DNA of 64,000 bases, taken from contig NZ_JAQZZL010000002.1 in the NCBI RefSeq assembly GCF_028745505.1, positions 620,001-684,000 of the forward strand. The letters run 5' to 3'. The stretch is from Lentisphaera marina (lineage in GTDB: Bacteria > Verrucomicrobiota > Lentisphaeria > Lentisphaerales > Lentisphaeraceae). The notes below the pieces were generated by a model. The model was given only the letters and a program-made list of their open reading frames with translations. It made no database searches and was not told where the DNA came from. The position numbers and the translations under genes are program-made. This document shows, in pieces, positions 25,780 to 35,780 of this stretch. Position 1 is the first letter of the stretch. Every line of letters starts with the position of its first letter.

Positions 25780-26855
25780 TGAAGAACCTAGTACTTAGCC
25801 TTTTATTTAGTTTCAGTCTTTTTGCTGATTCCGTTTTATTCAATGACGGCAAAAAGCAAGAAGGGAATATTGCCTGGTCAGCAAGTGGGTTCAGTATTGA
25901 TAACAAAAAGCTGAATTTAGCTGAGCTTCTCAAAGTAGCTTTCGACCGCCCATTAATTTCAAATGAAGGTGAGTACATCATCTTTACGGATGGCAGTATG
26001 ATAAAGGCGCAGAGTACAAAACTACTTAATGATGAAAAAGCCTTGCTTATTGATTATCGTGGAGAAGAAAAAAAACTAAGCCTAAGTCTAATTAGCTCGA
26101 TATCATTTCAGGGAGCTCATTATTTCAATCAAGCTGAACCTGGTTTTTACACTTTAAATGATTTTCATTATCCTGGCGAAGCGGCGTACTTTACTAAATC
26201 CAGCATTGGCCAAAACAAGCCATCTAAGAAACGCCACAAGAAGGCTCTACTGAATTCACTTCATATACAAAAAATAACCAAGTCTTCATCAGAATATGTT
26301 TTTTACACTACATCACGAGAAATTATCTATGGTAAGCTTGTGAAGCAAAGTTCTGAAACGATTCAGATTGAAACAGTTTTTGGTATCATAGATTATCCTA
26401 CAGTTGAAATTATCCAGTTAGCGAAGAACCATGTTTCAATAAGTTCTGAAGATATTAAAGAGATCAAGTACACGGCATTTATTGATCAGTGCAGAGAATT
26501 AAATTTTAATAAGTCTTGTACAAACTCCCAAATTTTAGATCAGGGTTTTTCAACGACTAATTTTATTTCTATGCATTCCAGAACTGAATTTGTGATTACT
26601 CCAAGAGCAGGGACGCGTGCCTTGCTTTTTTCAACGACTTTTGATCCATTGAGCCATAATGGGCACGTGCATTTAAGTATAAGTCAAAATGGCACGAGTC
26701 TTCTTAAAAAAGCTATATCTTCTTCTGAGTTTCATTCGGATCTATTTGTAGCTGTACGCCAGGGGGAAATCCGTGTTCTTCTCGATTACGGCAAAGGTGG
26801 TTCGGCCGGTGATTATTTTATTTTGCTGAATCCGCAATTTATTGGGGTTCAATAA
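25779..26855 (+). CDS. Secreted beta-rich protein of unknown function
   Basis: This 358-residue protein has a signal peptide (MKNLVLSLLFSFSLFAD) and overlaps the preceding stop (TAATG). Short repeated strands of the type FNDGKKQEGNI, FTDGSMIKAQ and TSREIIYGKLVKQ, each followed by hydrophobic beta strands (LAELLKVAFD, LSLISSISF, PTVEIIQL), suggest several similar beta modules in the first 230 residues. The last 120 residues may form a beta-sandwich of NPCBM type (TEFVITPRAGTRALLFSTTF ... VAVRQGEIRVLLDYG), a weak resemblance. It is probably a periplasmic or outer-membrane partner of the giant protein encoded next, which starts inside its stop codon. Confidence 0.65.
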   Translation: MKNLVLSLLFSFSLFADSVLFNDGKKQEGNIAWSASGFSIDNKKLNLAELLKVAFDRPLISNEGEYIIFTDGSMIKAQSTKLLNDEKALLIDYRGEEKKLSLSLISSISFQGAHYFNQAEPGFYTLNDFHYPGEAAYFTKSSIGQNKPSKKRHKKALLNSLHIQKITKSSSEYVFYTTSREIIYGKLVKQSSETIQIETVFGIIDYPTVEIIQLAKNHVSISSEDIKEIKYTAFIDQCRELNFNKSCTNSQILDQGFSTTNFISMHSRTEFVITPRAGTRALLFSTTFDPLSHNGHVHLSISQNGTSLLKKAISSSEFHSDLFVAVRQGEIRVLLDYGKGGSAGDYFILLNPQFIGVQ

Positions 26856-29800
26856 TGAAGTTTTTTAGTTTAATATGTTTGCTTAGCTTCGCAGCTTTTG
26901 CTGCAAATTGGCAAGAAAGTATTGCTGAACTAGCTCCGGAATTAGTGATTGATGCAGCTCATAACAATTCTTTATCTCAGGAATTACAAAAGTCTTTTGA
27001 AAAGAATAGCGCGGTAGCTTTCCCTTTTAAATCACCTGTTGGAAGTATCAAATTTGTTCAGGATAAAGGAGTAAAAACACTTGAGAAGTCGGCATCTTTT
27101 AAACAAGGTGTTCACCATCAGGGAAGAGATTATGCGGTATATCGCTACAGTACCACGGTTCCTAAAGACATGAAGATCTTGGCTAAAATCCAATATGGAA
27201 AACTCTTTAAAACATATTTGAATGGCAAAAGTCTTGCCCAACATGAAAATGGTATGTTGTATCATCGTGAGTCTCCCTACCAGACTTTGTCACTCAGAAA
27301 GGGGCGTAATGACCTGGTGTTTATTTCTATCACCAAAGATCATCACATACCACATTTAAGAACGGTTCCCTATACAGATAAAGTTATCGAGGGTTTTTAT
27401 AAGTACCTAAATAAATTTAATGAAATTAAAGATGAGGATTTAGAGGAATGGCTTGGGATTCAATTAGCTTTGAGGAATACAGGCTTGATAGATGCTCAGG
27501 TCCACGGTTTAAATCAAATCCTTACTTTGGATTACAAGAAAGTTTCTCAAGGCCGTATTAGACACTTCTTTCATCTCGGAATTGATCCGCGCGTCATGGC
27601 TCAGGCGATGAGTAAAATTGATACTCAAAAATTAGTGGATTTGATGATTTATATTAATCACCCCCACACCAAAAGCTATTTTGATGTTCTGGCAATTGAA
27701 GGAAGAGGCAAAGAAATCGTTCATTTCTTCAATCTGTATGCAAAAAAATATAAAGCTAATAGTGGATATAGCTGGGGTAATAATCTTTATGGGATCGCTG
27801 AGTTTTTACTCATGCAAGGCGATACTAAATCAGCCCATGAAATGTTTTTACTTTTCGATAAAGTCGCTGAGAAAAAAAATAGCTCAACAAAGAAAAATAT
27901 TGAATATGCTTTACTCGAATCTCAGGATGATTCAGGGGTACGTCCGCGTTTTACAGCTGATCCAGAAGTAGAAGTCTATGTAAATGATCTTGATCGCCTC
28001 TTTAAGCAAAAAGCCGATCGCGATACTTTAGCTCAAGTTTACAAAACGATTCGTGAGCACCAAGATAAGTTATTTAGCAGTGATCATCAGCTTTATTCAC
28101 TTAAGACTTATTTTCAGCAAAAGCTGACCGCAAATCCTGACTTTGCCGAAAAGTTTTCAGCCTACTTAAAAGAACGTTACGACAGTCGCGTTGCTAAAGC
28201 CATAGAAAATTTTGACATCGATAAACTACAGGATTATTTGAGAGAAACATCGGGGCTTGCTTCTTTCCCCGAAGCAGAAGTACTTTTGATGCAGGAATAC
28301 TACAATCGTGGTGATCTTTCCATTGCAAGAGCGTATGCTGGGCGTTTAATTCAATATGCGGACTACGCAAAACAGGCAGCTGCCTATTTACTTATCATTG
28401 AAGGTACTTTGGAAACACCGGAAAAACTTCGCCATGAATTTTCTAATGATCTTTTGGGAAGTAGCGTTCAGTTTAAAGGGCAAAGTATTCAGCTAAAAGA
28501 ATTAGCCACCAAGTCATTTCCCAAAGCAAGTAGTTCAAAGGGGCCAGGAAGCCTAATAAGTAAAATTCCACTCAGTACAGATCTAAAAAGTACCATCGAT
28601 GGACGGACCTCACAGTACGACTGGGACCAGTACTTTATCAATCGTTCTCAATGTAAAGTCATTTACAATAGCGATAAATGGTTCTCCTCAAGTCCCATGG
28701 GTACAGAAGTCTCTGATTCAAAAGGTCAGCAACTCTGGAGCACCTATTCATTTACACCGGCGGATACGCGCATTCAAAACGCTCCTAGATCCTTTAAAGG
28801 AACGCTTATCAATAAGTCTTATTATAATTTAAACTACAATGGCGCAAGTAAGACCTTTGCTCTCCAAAAGAGAAACTTGCAGGGTGAGCTGCAATGGGAT
28901 AGTAGCTATTTGCAATCCTTCAAAAACTGGGAGCCCTGCAGCATACCTTATTCAAAAATGGGCAGTCAAATAATCCTACTTGTTGAAAGGGATCGTCAGG
29001 CTGCCCCAGTATTTGCGGTCGCTTTTATTGACCTTCAAAGTGGTGAGCTTGAGTCGGTAAAAGCTCTGGCAAAAATCCGTGATCCATTCCAAGAGGAAGG
29101 TCGTTACGACATTTTTAGAAGCTTACTTCAATATGATAATTTTTGCGATGACCGCGAATCCATTTATCTTTATTCAGGTTCTGGCTTAGTTGTAAAAGTC
29201 AATGCCTATGAAAAGCGAATTGAGTGGGTTCGTTCATATACCTACAAAACTCGCAAAAACCATGAGGGTGACTCCTTCGACTGGACAAACCCTGCCAGAA
29301 CAGCATCACCTTATATTGGAATTATAAAAGGCAAATTGATTCACTTCGATAATGCCACTATGTCCTGGTATGCCTTAGATCCTGAAACTGGAAAAATCTT
29401 GTGGAAAAACCCTCTTGATTTACCAACATATATTCACTCGCGAGATGCTGATGAAATTATATTTTCTCGTTTAAATAGAAGAGGGCAGCATACTCTCAAG
29501 TCACTTTCTTTAAGTACTGGGAGTGTGATGTGGCAGCAAAACCTTGGTAACCTTTCTGTTAGAGGTGAGGGTGTAATCAAAAACAATAAGCTCTTCCTAC
29601 CAGTTAAACGTGGCCTTGTAAGTTTTGATCTAAAAAAGAAAGAGCTCATTGCTCGCAAACTTCTCAATATATCCCCCTCGGCGATCGAGTCTCACAAGGA
29701 TAAGTTCTTACTCTATACAGAAACAAATGCCTTTCTTTTAGCTTCTGATGATCAATTGCCTTCAACAATTGATGACGAAGCGCAGCCAAAAAATATCGCT

Positions 29801-32800
29801 TTTGAAAAAGCAGATGATGTTGATTTAAAGTTCTTCTCTAATGACGGTTTGATGACTTTCCCACTCACGGATATTTATTTCAAAGAGCGTCCATTTGCCC
29901 ATTCTCTCGATAATTCAGCTTATTCCCTGATTCAATACTTGTCTGATTACATTCTTATCAAAGAAGCGACTCTTGTGAATGGTGAATATTCACCTTCCAG
30001 ACTTCTATGGCAAAAGCGCCTGCCAAACTTTCAGCTCAAAGGTTCTAAAATATTAAATTACAGTTCTGGTTCAGTTGAGATTATGGATGCCTACACACTT
30101 CAATCTGAATTCACTTATAAAGCAAGTAATGGCGAAATAATCAACGCGGCTCGGTGGTCTGATGATCATCTCTATATTCTTTCCTCCAATGGATCTTTAA
30201 AGCAGCTTAATTTTAAATCGAAAAAGCTGATTAAGGAATTCCAATTATACGCTCGTGACTTTGTCGTTTTGGGGAATCGCTTATTGACTTTCCCGCAGAA
30301 TCATTCCCACAAAAATAAAGTTTACGAAATTACTGATAAGCTAACTGAATTAAAAACACTAGATAAAGCTTATCGCATGGGAGATCAACTCCAGGGTAAT
30401 TCTTTTGCACAGGGTTGGTTAAGTCATGGAGCCCTTCACGTTTTTGATTTTAAACAATTAAAAATGCATCAAAAGAAAATGGGCTATACCCCACATAGGT
30501 CTTGGCGTTTATGTGAGAAATATGCTGCGGAAAATTATGGTGAGCTCATTGATTTAAGTAATGGCAGTTTTAAAAAGCATAATTTTCATCTCCTCGGCAA
30601 CAAGGGATCCATTTATGGTCAGGGCAACGATTATTATTATGCTTCAAATCGCGGGCTCATGAAGTTGGAGCGCTTTACGGATAAAATAAAGGTCTTCGAT
30701 GATCACCTCACTAAAGGTAAAAAAGTGATCGGCTGGTGCCGTGAAGTGGGAGATCTACTCATCGTTTGTAGCAGTAAAATGCGAAATGTTTACGACCTCA
30801 ATTCAGCTGAGTTAATTTCACGGCAGTCAATTGATGGCTCTCAAACTGAAAAAACGATTCTCACTGACCATAGCTTAATAAAAGTGCATAATGGTAATGC
30901 TTACCTCTATAATTCTTTAAAGCTGAGCAATGAAACTATTGCCTACAGTCCAGCAAAAATCGATTCACTTTTTTGGCAAAAAGTTGATAAAAAGTTCTGG
31001 CATGGAAAAAGTTCTTATCCAATGCCTCAGGTAGAATACCGTCTCAGTGACAGTTCAAAATACATTCATCTTCAGTTGCGAATGAAAGGCCATGAAAAGT
31101 TTGTTAATCACCTGGGCGTATCTCTCAATAGTCATCGCTTTCACGATGCCTTCTTTGCGGAGTTTACCGAGAAAGGCAACAATATTGGGCACATGCTTGG
31201 CGATAAACTAAAAGAATCTTTTAAGCACTACTTCTCTGCAGATGGATATGAGTACATGGAATTAAAAGTAGAAAAGCCTGACGCCCTTAATAACGCTTTT
31301 GATGGAGTTATAAGCTTTGAACTGTCATTGCTTGATCAAGGTAATAAAGTGGGCTCCATGCGCTTTGGGTCAACTTATCAGCCCAATACTTCCTATCGTG
31401 AGAATACATACTCAGCCAGATCCTATGAGTGTATGGATGCCGAACGTTATGCAAAGTTTGAGAAGCTCTATGCTGAAGCAACAGAACTGTTGGCAGATGG
31501 AAACAGTTTATCACAATTTATCAAAGCTCGTAGGACTCACCACTCTGTGCCGTCCAATGTCACTTATCTTGAAAAACTGTTGGCTAAGCATAACAAATCA
31601 GTTCAGGCGCATAACATTTTATCAGTTCTCTTTATTGAATACTTGAAGTCATTAAAAGCTTTTGATTTTACCGATGATGACCTTCGTAAGGCTTACTCTC
31701 ACTGTAAAGCCCTTGCCGATAAACATGGCCTCAAAAACTATGAACGGGGGCTATCTTTTGTTGTCTTCGATTTTAACTCTAATGAAAATCCCTATATACA
31801 GCCGACGAGGGCTAAACTAGCTGGTAGGGGAGACGTTACCTTGGATTTAAGCGGTAGCCTACAATTTTCTGCATCAGACGGCCGAGTCGTTCTCCCAATG
31901 GGCTTCTTTGGCGATCAGCTTAAAGAATTGGATCGACTGGAATTAGATAGCCCAAGAAGATTTAAACCGGCCTTAGGCTCTATGGCGTTGTTCCACAAGG
32001 GCAATTTAACTGCAGTAATTGATAAAGAGGGCAAGGCTCAGTCGGGACTTAAAGAAAGTAATTGGAAGAATGCACACGAAAGCCTATTTAACTTTTATGG
32101 CCCCAATAGACTGAAGAGCTGGTTCCCTAAAGGTAACAGGATTCGGGTTCAGAAAATCACCTTTGATTCCCTGGAGACAATGTACAATTGGGATGAGAAT
32201 TCTTTGTTACTCAACCTGAGATCTAACCCAGTTAATCGCTGGCGAGCCGATGAAATGCTCAGAGAATATATAGCGCTTAAGGGCTCCAGTGATTTATTTG
32301 AATTATGCACAGAAATATTGGCTAGTGATCCGAATAACGAACATCTTCTCGAGGCAATTCTAAGTAAATATGGTGAGAATGCTGGTAAGGATCTGAAAAA
32401 ATATCAAAGCCTTATGAGTAAAGCGCGTGTGCCAGTGAATTTGCGTAAGACTATGTCCTTGGAGCTTTTTGCCGATCAAGACTGGTCACAATTAGGACCA
32501 GTTAAGCTGGAAGAGAGTAATGTAGAACTTCTGCAAAAGCCCGAAGAAAATTTCAGTAAATCGAGCTTTAAACTCTCTAACGAGACAGAACTTAAATTTG
32601 AGCCTCAGAAAGATAATGGCAAAGATTACGAAGGCTTCATGTACCTGCGTAAAGAATTTGACTCCACTTCATCTTCCAACGCCTATTTGCACATCAAGCC
32701 TGAAAGACGTAGAACAGCATTCAATAACCTGCGTATTTGGCACAATGGCAAAATTCTATCTGACACCATTATCAATACGGAAAAGAACCAAGCGACGTCA

Positions 32801-32926
32801 TTAAAAATCCCACTCCGCAAAGGGAAAAATTCCATACTCATTAAGTACAGCTTCGAGCATTACACAAATCTGAAACTCAAACTCGGCAATGTTTACGGGG
32901 GCGACCTTTCCTATATCAGCAATTGA
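26855..32926 (+). CDS. Giant secreted protein with PQQ-propeller-like core
   Basis: At 2023 residues this is the largest gene here. A signal peptide (MKFFSLICLLSFAAFAAN) is followed by a jelly-roll-like segment (about 60-165) and helical repeats to about 540. A region to about 1400 has beta-propeller blades of the PQQ type (WYALDPETGKILWKN, LSLSTGSVMWQQNL, VYDLNSAELISRQS). The C-terminal part has further beta domains, and a final jelly-roll (about 1920-2020, FMYLRKEFD ... LRIWHNGKILSD ... KGKNSILIKYSF) echoes the N-terminal one. No CxxCH haem motif was found. It ends the nine-gene MoxR operon and may be the client or the periplasmic sensor of that system. Domain borders are estimates. Confidence 0.75.
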   Translation: MKFFSLICLLSFAAFAANWQESIAELAPELVIDAAHNNSLSQELQKSFEKNSAVAFPFKSPVGSIKFVQDKGVKTLEKSASFKQGVHHQGRDYAVYRYSTTVPKDMKILAKIQYGKLFKTYLNGKSLAQHENGMLYHRESPYQTLSLRKGRNDLVFISITKDHHIPHLRTVPYTDKVIEGFYKYLNKFNEIKDEDLEEWLGIQLALRNTGLIDAQVHGLNQILTLDYKKVSQGRIRHFFHLGIDPRVMAQAMSKIDTQKLVDLMIYINHPHTKSYFDVLAIEGRGKEIVHFFNLYAKKYKANSGYSWGNNLYGIAEFLLMQGDTKSAHEMFLLFDKVAEKKNSSTKKNIEYALLESQDDSGVRPRFTADPEVEVYVNDLDRLFKQKADRDTLAQVYKTIREHQDKLFSSDHQLYSLKTYFQQKLTANPDFAEKFSAYLKERYDSRVAKAIENFDIDKLQDYLRETSGLASFPEAEVLLMQEYYNRGDLSIARAYAGRLIQYADYAKQAAAYLLIIEGTLETPEKLRHEFSNDLLGSSVQFKGQSIQLKELATKSFPKASSSKGPGSLISKIPLSTDLKSTIDGRTSQYDWDQYFINRSQCKVIYNSDKWFSSSPMGTEVSDSKGQQLWSTYSFTPADTRIQNAPRSFKGTLINKSYYNLNYNGASKTFALQKRNLQGELQWDSSYLQSFKNWEPCSIPYSKMGSQIILLVERDRQAAPVFAVAFIDLQSGELESVKALAKIRDPFQEEGRYDIFRSLLQYDNFCDDRESIYLYSGSGLVVKVNAYEKRIEWVRSYTYKTRKNHEGDSFDWTNPARTASPYIGIIKGKLIHFDNATMSWYALDPETGKILWKNPLDLPTYIHSRDADEIIFSRLNRRGQHTLKSLSLSTGSVMWQQNLGNLSVRGEGVIKNNKLFLPVKRGLVSFDLKKKELIARKLLNISPSAIESHKDKFLLYTETNAFLLASDDQLPSTIDDEAQPKNIAFEKADDVDLKFFSNDGLMTFPLTDIYFKERPFAHSLDNSAYSLIQYLSDYILIKEATLVNGEYSPSRLLWQKRLPNFQLKGSKILNYSSGSVEIMDAYTLQSEFTYKASNGEIINAARWSDDHLYILSSNGSLKQLNFKSKKLIKEFQLYARDFVVLGNRLLTFPQNHSHKNKVYEITDKLTELKTLDKAYRMGDQLQGNSFAQGWLSHGALHVFDFKQLKMHQKKMGYTPHRSWRLCEKYAAENYGELIDLSNGSFKKHNFHLLGNKGSIYGQGNDYYYASNRGLMKLERFTDKIKVFDDHLTKGKKVIGWCREVGDLLIVCSSKMRNVYDLNSAELISRQSIDGSQTEKTILTDHSLIKVHNGNAYLYNSLKLSNETIAYSPAKIDSLFWQKVDKKFWHGKSSYPMPQVEYRLSDSSKYIHLQLRMKGHEKFVNHLGVSLNSHRFHDAFFAEFTEKGNNIGHMLGDKLKESFKHYFSADGYEYMELKVEKPDALNNAFDGVISFELSLLDQGNKVGSMRFGSTYQPNTSYRENTYSARSYECMDAERYAKFEKLYAEATELLADGNSLSQFIKARRTHHSVPSNVTYLEKLLAKHNKSVQAHNILSVLFIEYLKSLKAFDFTDDDLRKAYSHCKALADKHGLKNYERGLSFVVFDFNSNENPYIQPTRAKLAGRGDVTLDLSGSLQFSASDGRVVLPMGFFGDQLKELDRLELDSPRRFKPALGSMALFHKGNLTAVIDKEGKAQSGLKESNWKNAHESLFNFYGPNRLKSWFPKGNRIRVQKITFDSLETMYNWDENSLLLNLRSNPVNRWRADEMLREYIALKGSSDLFELCTEILASDPNNEHLLEAILSKYGENAGKDLKKYQSLMSKARVPVNLRKTMSLELFADQDWSQLGPVKLEESNVELLQKPEENFSKSSFKLSNETELKFEPQKDNGKDYEGFMYLRKEFDSTSSSNAYLHIKPERRRTAFNNLRIWHNGKILSDTIINTEKNQATSLKIPLRKGKNSILIKYSFEHYTNLKLKLGNVYGGDLSYISN

Positions 32927-33254
32927 GATTAAACGCGAAGGATGATCGATATAGTGCTTCAAAGTTCAATTTTTAAAGCCAACAAAAATGATGGCTTGAT
33001 ATATATTTAAGATTCTCACGTTAATTCTCATCCATGATCTCATATAACTCGAGTCTTCAATTAAGCGAGAATGGTATTTAGAAAAGGTAGATCTAAAGCT
33101 TAAGTTTAGTGAAAGAATACAAATCAGCTGTAAGAATAGGGGGCGAATGCCCGTATAAAGCACATACTCAGTTAAGCTATTCTTGGGAAGAATTAGTCAC
33201 TTTTTGTTTTACTGAGTGTTCTCTTTTTAGCTAAATCATTTTGTCGAGAATCGT
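32927..33254. other. Intergenic region with nested inverted repeats
   Basis: No credible gene. AAGAATAG (33132-33139) and CTATTCTT (33177-33184) are inverted copies enclosing a GGGC-GAAT-GCCC hairpin (33141-33152). TATTCTTGGGAAG (33178-33190) occurs again at 37191-37203, upstream of another gene. The promoter of the cytochrome/DUF1552 pair should lie here. Confidence 0.45.
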
Positions 33255-35771
33255 ATGTCATTGAAAGCCTTTACTTTATTCATTTTATTATCTGTTTATA
33301 TCCAAGCAGATAAGCTCCATGACTATCAAAGTTTTTTTAAGGCCCATTGCCTTGATTGCCATAACGAAAAGAAGCAAAAAGGGAAAGTTCGTTTAGATAA
33401 TATTTCGCTAAAAATCAGTAATCTTGAGGAAGCAGATCAATGGCAAGCGATTCTTGATGCGGTACAATCAGGAGAGATGCCACCAGAAGAAGAACCTGAG
33501 CCACCAGCGGCTGAGAAATTAGATTTTTTAAGTCAATTATCACATAAACTCGTTGAAGCGAGGACTGAACTCAGTGATTCGGGTGGAAAAGTCATTATGC
33601 GTCGCCTTAATCGCAATGAGTATGCCAATACTATAGAGTCTCTCTTAGGGGTGAAAGTTGAAGTGGGTAACCTGCCGGATGATCGCTCAGCGGAAAGTTT
33701 TGATACGGATGGCGGAGGACTCTTCATGTCCCCCGATCAGTTAGTTCAATATTTATCTATAGCTCGCGGAGCATTAGAAAAAACTTTTCGAAGAAGTCAG
33801 CCACAAAAAATCACTCAACAGCGTTATCAAGTGGAGAAGAAAAATGCTTTTATCAAGAAACAAAGAGAGAAATTGTTGAATGAATACAAGAGCGTTCAAG
33901 CTTTTCGAAATCGCACAAACCAAGAAGCGAAGCCCAGTGACTTTGGTATAAAAGATCTACGAGCTACACAAATTATTAGCAATGATTACAAACGTTTTTT
34001 TCCTGCATTCGAAAGATATTTAAATGATCCATTAAGCGAGCAGGGTTTTTTACTTGCTCTCTTTCGACCCATTCCTCAACTTGCGGTGGATTTAAAAACT
34101 CAAGTTAAGCAAAAAAATAATCCTCATAAAATGAAAACTATTTGGGCACCAGAGGGGATGTATAAGCTAAGAGCGCGTGTCGCAAAAACTGAAAATGCAG
34201 ACCCCGAAAGATCATTTATGGATCTTAATATAATGACTGATGATGGTTTGAAGAGGGTAGATAGTTTTCATATAACGGCCTCAACAGATGATCCACAAAT
34301 TATCGAAGCATTAATTGAAGTGAAAGAAGGTAGTCGACGGGTAGTACTATCAGAAAAATCGAATGAGGGTACAGCACGCGCTAAATTTGCTAAAAGTCGT
34401 ATAGACAAAAGCAAGAATTACTCTGGACCAGGTCATGCAGTTTGGGTTGATTGGGTAGAGTGGGAAGGCCCCTTGGAGTTTAATCAAACGACGCAAGTAC
34501 AAAAAATCCTTGAAGCAAGCCAATCAAAATTACCTGAGGAAGAATTGAAAGTTTTTCTCGAAGCTTTTGCGTATGAGGCCTTTCGAGGTGAACAGGCCAA
34601 CGAAACTTTTATTGATAAGCTCATCAATATATACAATAAAGAAATGCAGTTAGGCAAAAATAGTCAGGAGGCACTTATTGAGCCCTTGGCGATTATTTTA
34701 TCATCACCTAGTTTTTTATACCTGTCTGAAGCGAGCGTAGATAATGAGAAAAAACCTTTGTCACAAAGAGAACTGGCCAATCGTTTAGCCTATTTTTTAT
34801 GGAGTTTCCCGCCAGATGAGCACTTGGTTTCATTAGCTAATAAAGGGCAACTCAAAGCTGAGGTTTTAAGAACTGAGGTCGATCGCATGCTGGCCAATTC
34901 TAAATCTAAAAATCTCTATCAATCCTTTGTATATCAATGGCTTGATATGGAGCGTCTTTACTTATTTCAGTTCGATCCTAAAAAGTACCCCAATTATGAT
35001 GAAACTTTAAGAGATAACGCCGCCGAAGAAGTGTATCAAACAGTGAAATATATTGTCGATAATGATTTGAGCACTAAGAATTTAATTCAATCCAATTTTG
35101 CCATTTTAAACGGCATGATGGCAAGGCATTATGGTATGGGAAATGTTATTGGCGACGAATTTAGAAAGGTTGATTTGCCGAAGGACTCGGTTCGTGGAGG
35201 CCTCTTAGCTATGGCTGCGATATCCGCAATGGGCTCCGATGGTCAACATACCTCACCAGTGGAAAGAGGAGTGTGGGTCTTAAGAAAATTACTCAACAAC
35301 CCACCGCCACCAGCACCTGCCAATGTACCGCAACTCAGTCGCTTGGAAGGGAAAGATTTAACGGTTCGAGAAATACTCAAAGTGCATCAAGAAGAGCCTC
35401 AATGCTCACATTGCCATAAAAAAATTGATCCCATAGGTTTAGGTCTAGAGAATTTTGATGCAACGGGACGTTGGCGCGCCGAAGATAATTACAGCAAAAA
35501 GAAGATCGCGATTAATCCTGCGGGATCTCTCTACAAGGGACCCTCATTTGCAAGCTATGAGGAACTGCGCGCAATTATTTATGAACGAGCCGATGACTTT
35601 AATTATGGACTCATCAGTAGTTTATTATCTTATAGCTTAGGGCGACCCATAGCATTTTCTGATCGAGCCTTAATGGATGACTTACATCTGAGAATGAAGA
35701 AAGACAACTTCAGTATGCGCAGTCTTATTCATGGAATAGTACAATCTAAAGAATTTCAAACAAAGAAGTAG
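33255..35771 (+). CDS. Secreted PSCyt/DUF1592-DUF1588 cytochrome-type protein
   Basis: This 838-residue protein has a signal peptide (about 1-18). The domain order is that of the planctomycete family: an N-terminal haem motif HCLDCHNEKK (Cys32, Cys35, His36), DUF1587 (RLNRNEYANTI), a lectin-like insertion (about 300-400), DUF1595/DUF1592 (LANRLAYFLWSFPPDEHL), DUF1588 with a second CxxCH (QCSHCHKKIDPIGLGLENFD) and a DUF1585 tail. Such proteins are secreted, presumably electron-transferring, and almost always paired with a DUF1552 protein, as here 9 bases downstream. The biochemical activity of the family is not established. Confidence 0.9.
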   Translation: MSLKAFTLFILLSVYIQADKLHDYQSFFKAHCLDCHNEKKQKGKVRLDNISLKISNLEEADQWQAILDAVQSGEMPPEEEPEPPAAEKLDFLSQLSHKLVEARTELSDSGGKVIMRRLNRNEYANTIESLLGVKVEVGNLPDDRSAESFDTDGGGLFMSPDQLVQYLSIARGALEKTFRRSQPQKITQQRYQVEKKNAFIKKQREKLLNEYKSVQAFRNRTNQEAKPSDFGIKDLRATQIISNDYKRFFPAFERYLNDPLSEQGFLLALFRPIPQLAVDLKTQVKQKNNPHKMKTIWAPEGMYKLRARVAKTENADPERSFMDLNIMTDDGLKRVDSFHITASTDDPQIIEALIEVKEGSRRVVLSEKSNEGTARAKFAKSRIDKSKNYSGPGHAVWVDWVEWEGPLEFNQTTQVQKILEASQSKLPEEELKVFLEAFAYEAFRGEQANETFIDKLINIYNKEMQLGKNSQEALIEPLAIILSSPSFLYLSEASVDNEKKPLSQRELANRLAYFLWSFPPDEHLVSLANKGQLKAEVLRTEVDRMLANSKSKNLYQSFVYQWLDMERLYLFQFDPKKYPNYDETLRDNAAEEVYQTVKYIVDNDLSTKNLIQSNFAILNGMMARHYGMGNVIGDEFRKVDLPKDSVRGGLLAMAAISAMGSDGQHTSPVERGVWVLRKLLNNPPPPAPANVPQLSRLEGKDLTVREILKVHQEEPQCSHCHKKIDPIGLGLENFDATGRWRAEDNYSKKKIAINPAGSLYKGPSFASYEELRAIIYERADDFNYGLISSLLSYSLGRPIAFSDRALMDDLHLRMKKDNFSMRSLIHGIVQSKEFQTKK

Positions 35772-35780
35772 AGGTAAATA

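Noticed and set aside
32966..33163. 65-residue reverse ORF in the intergenic gap
   Set aside because: No ribosome site and no recognisable features; overlaps the inverted-repeat structure.
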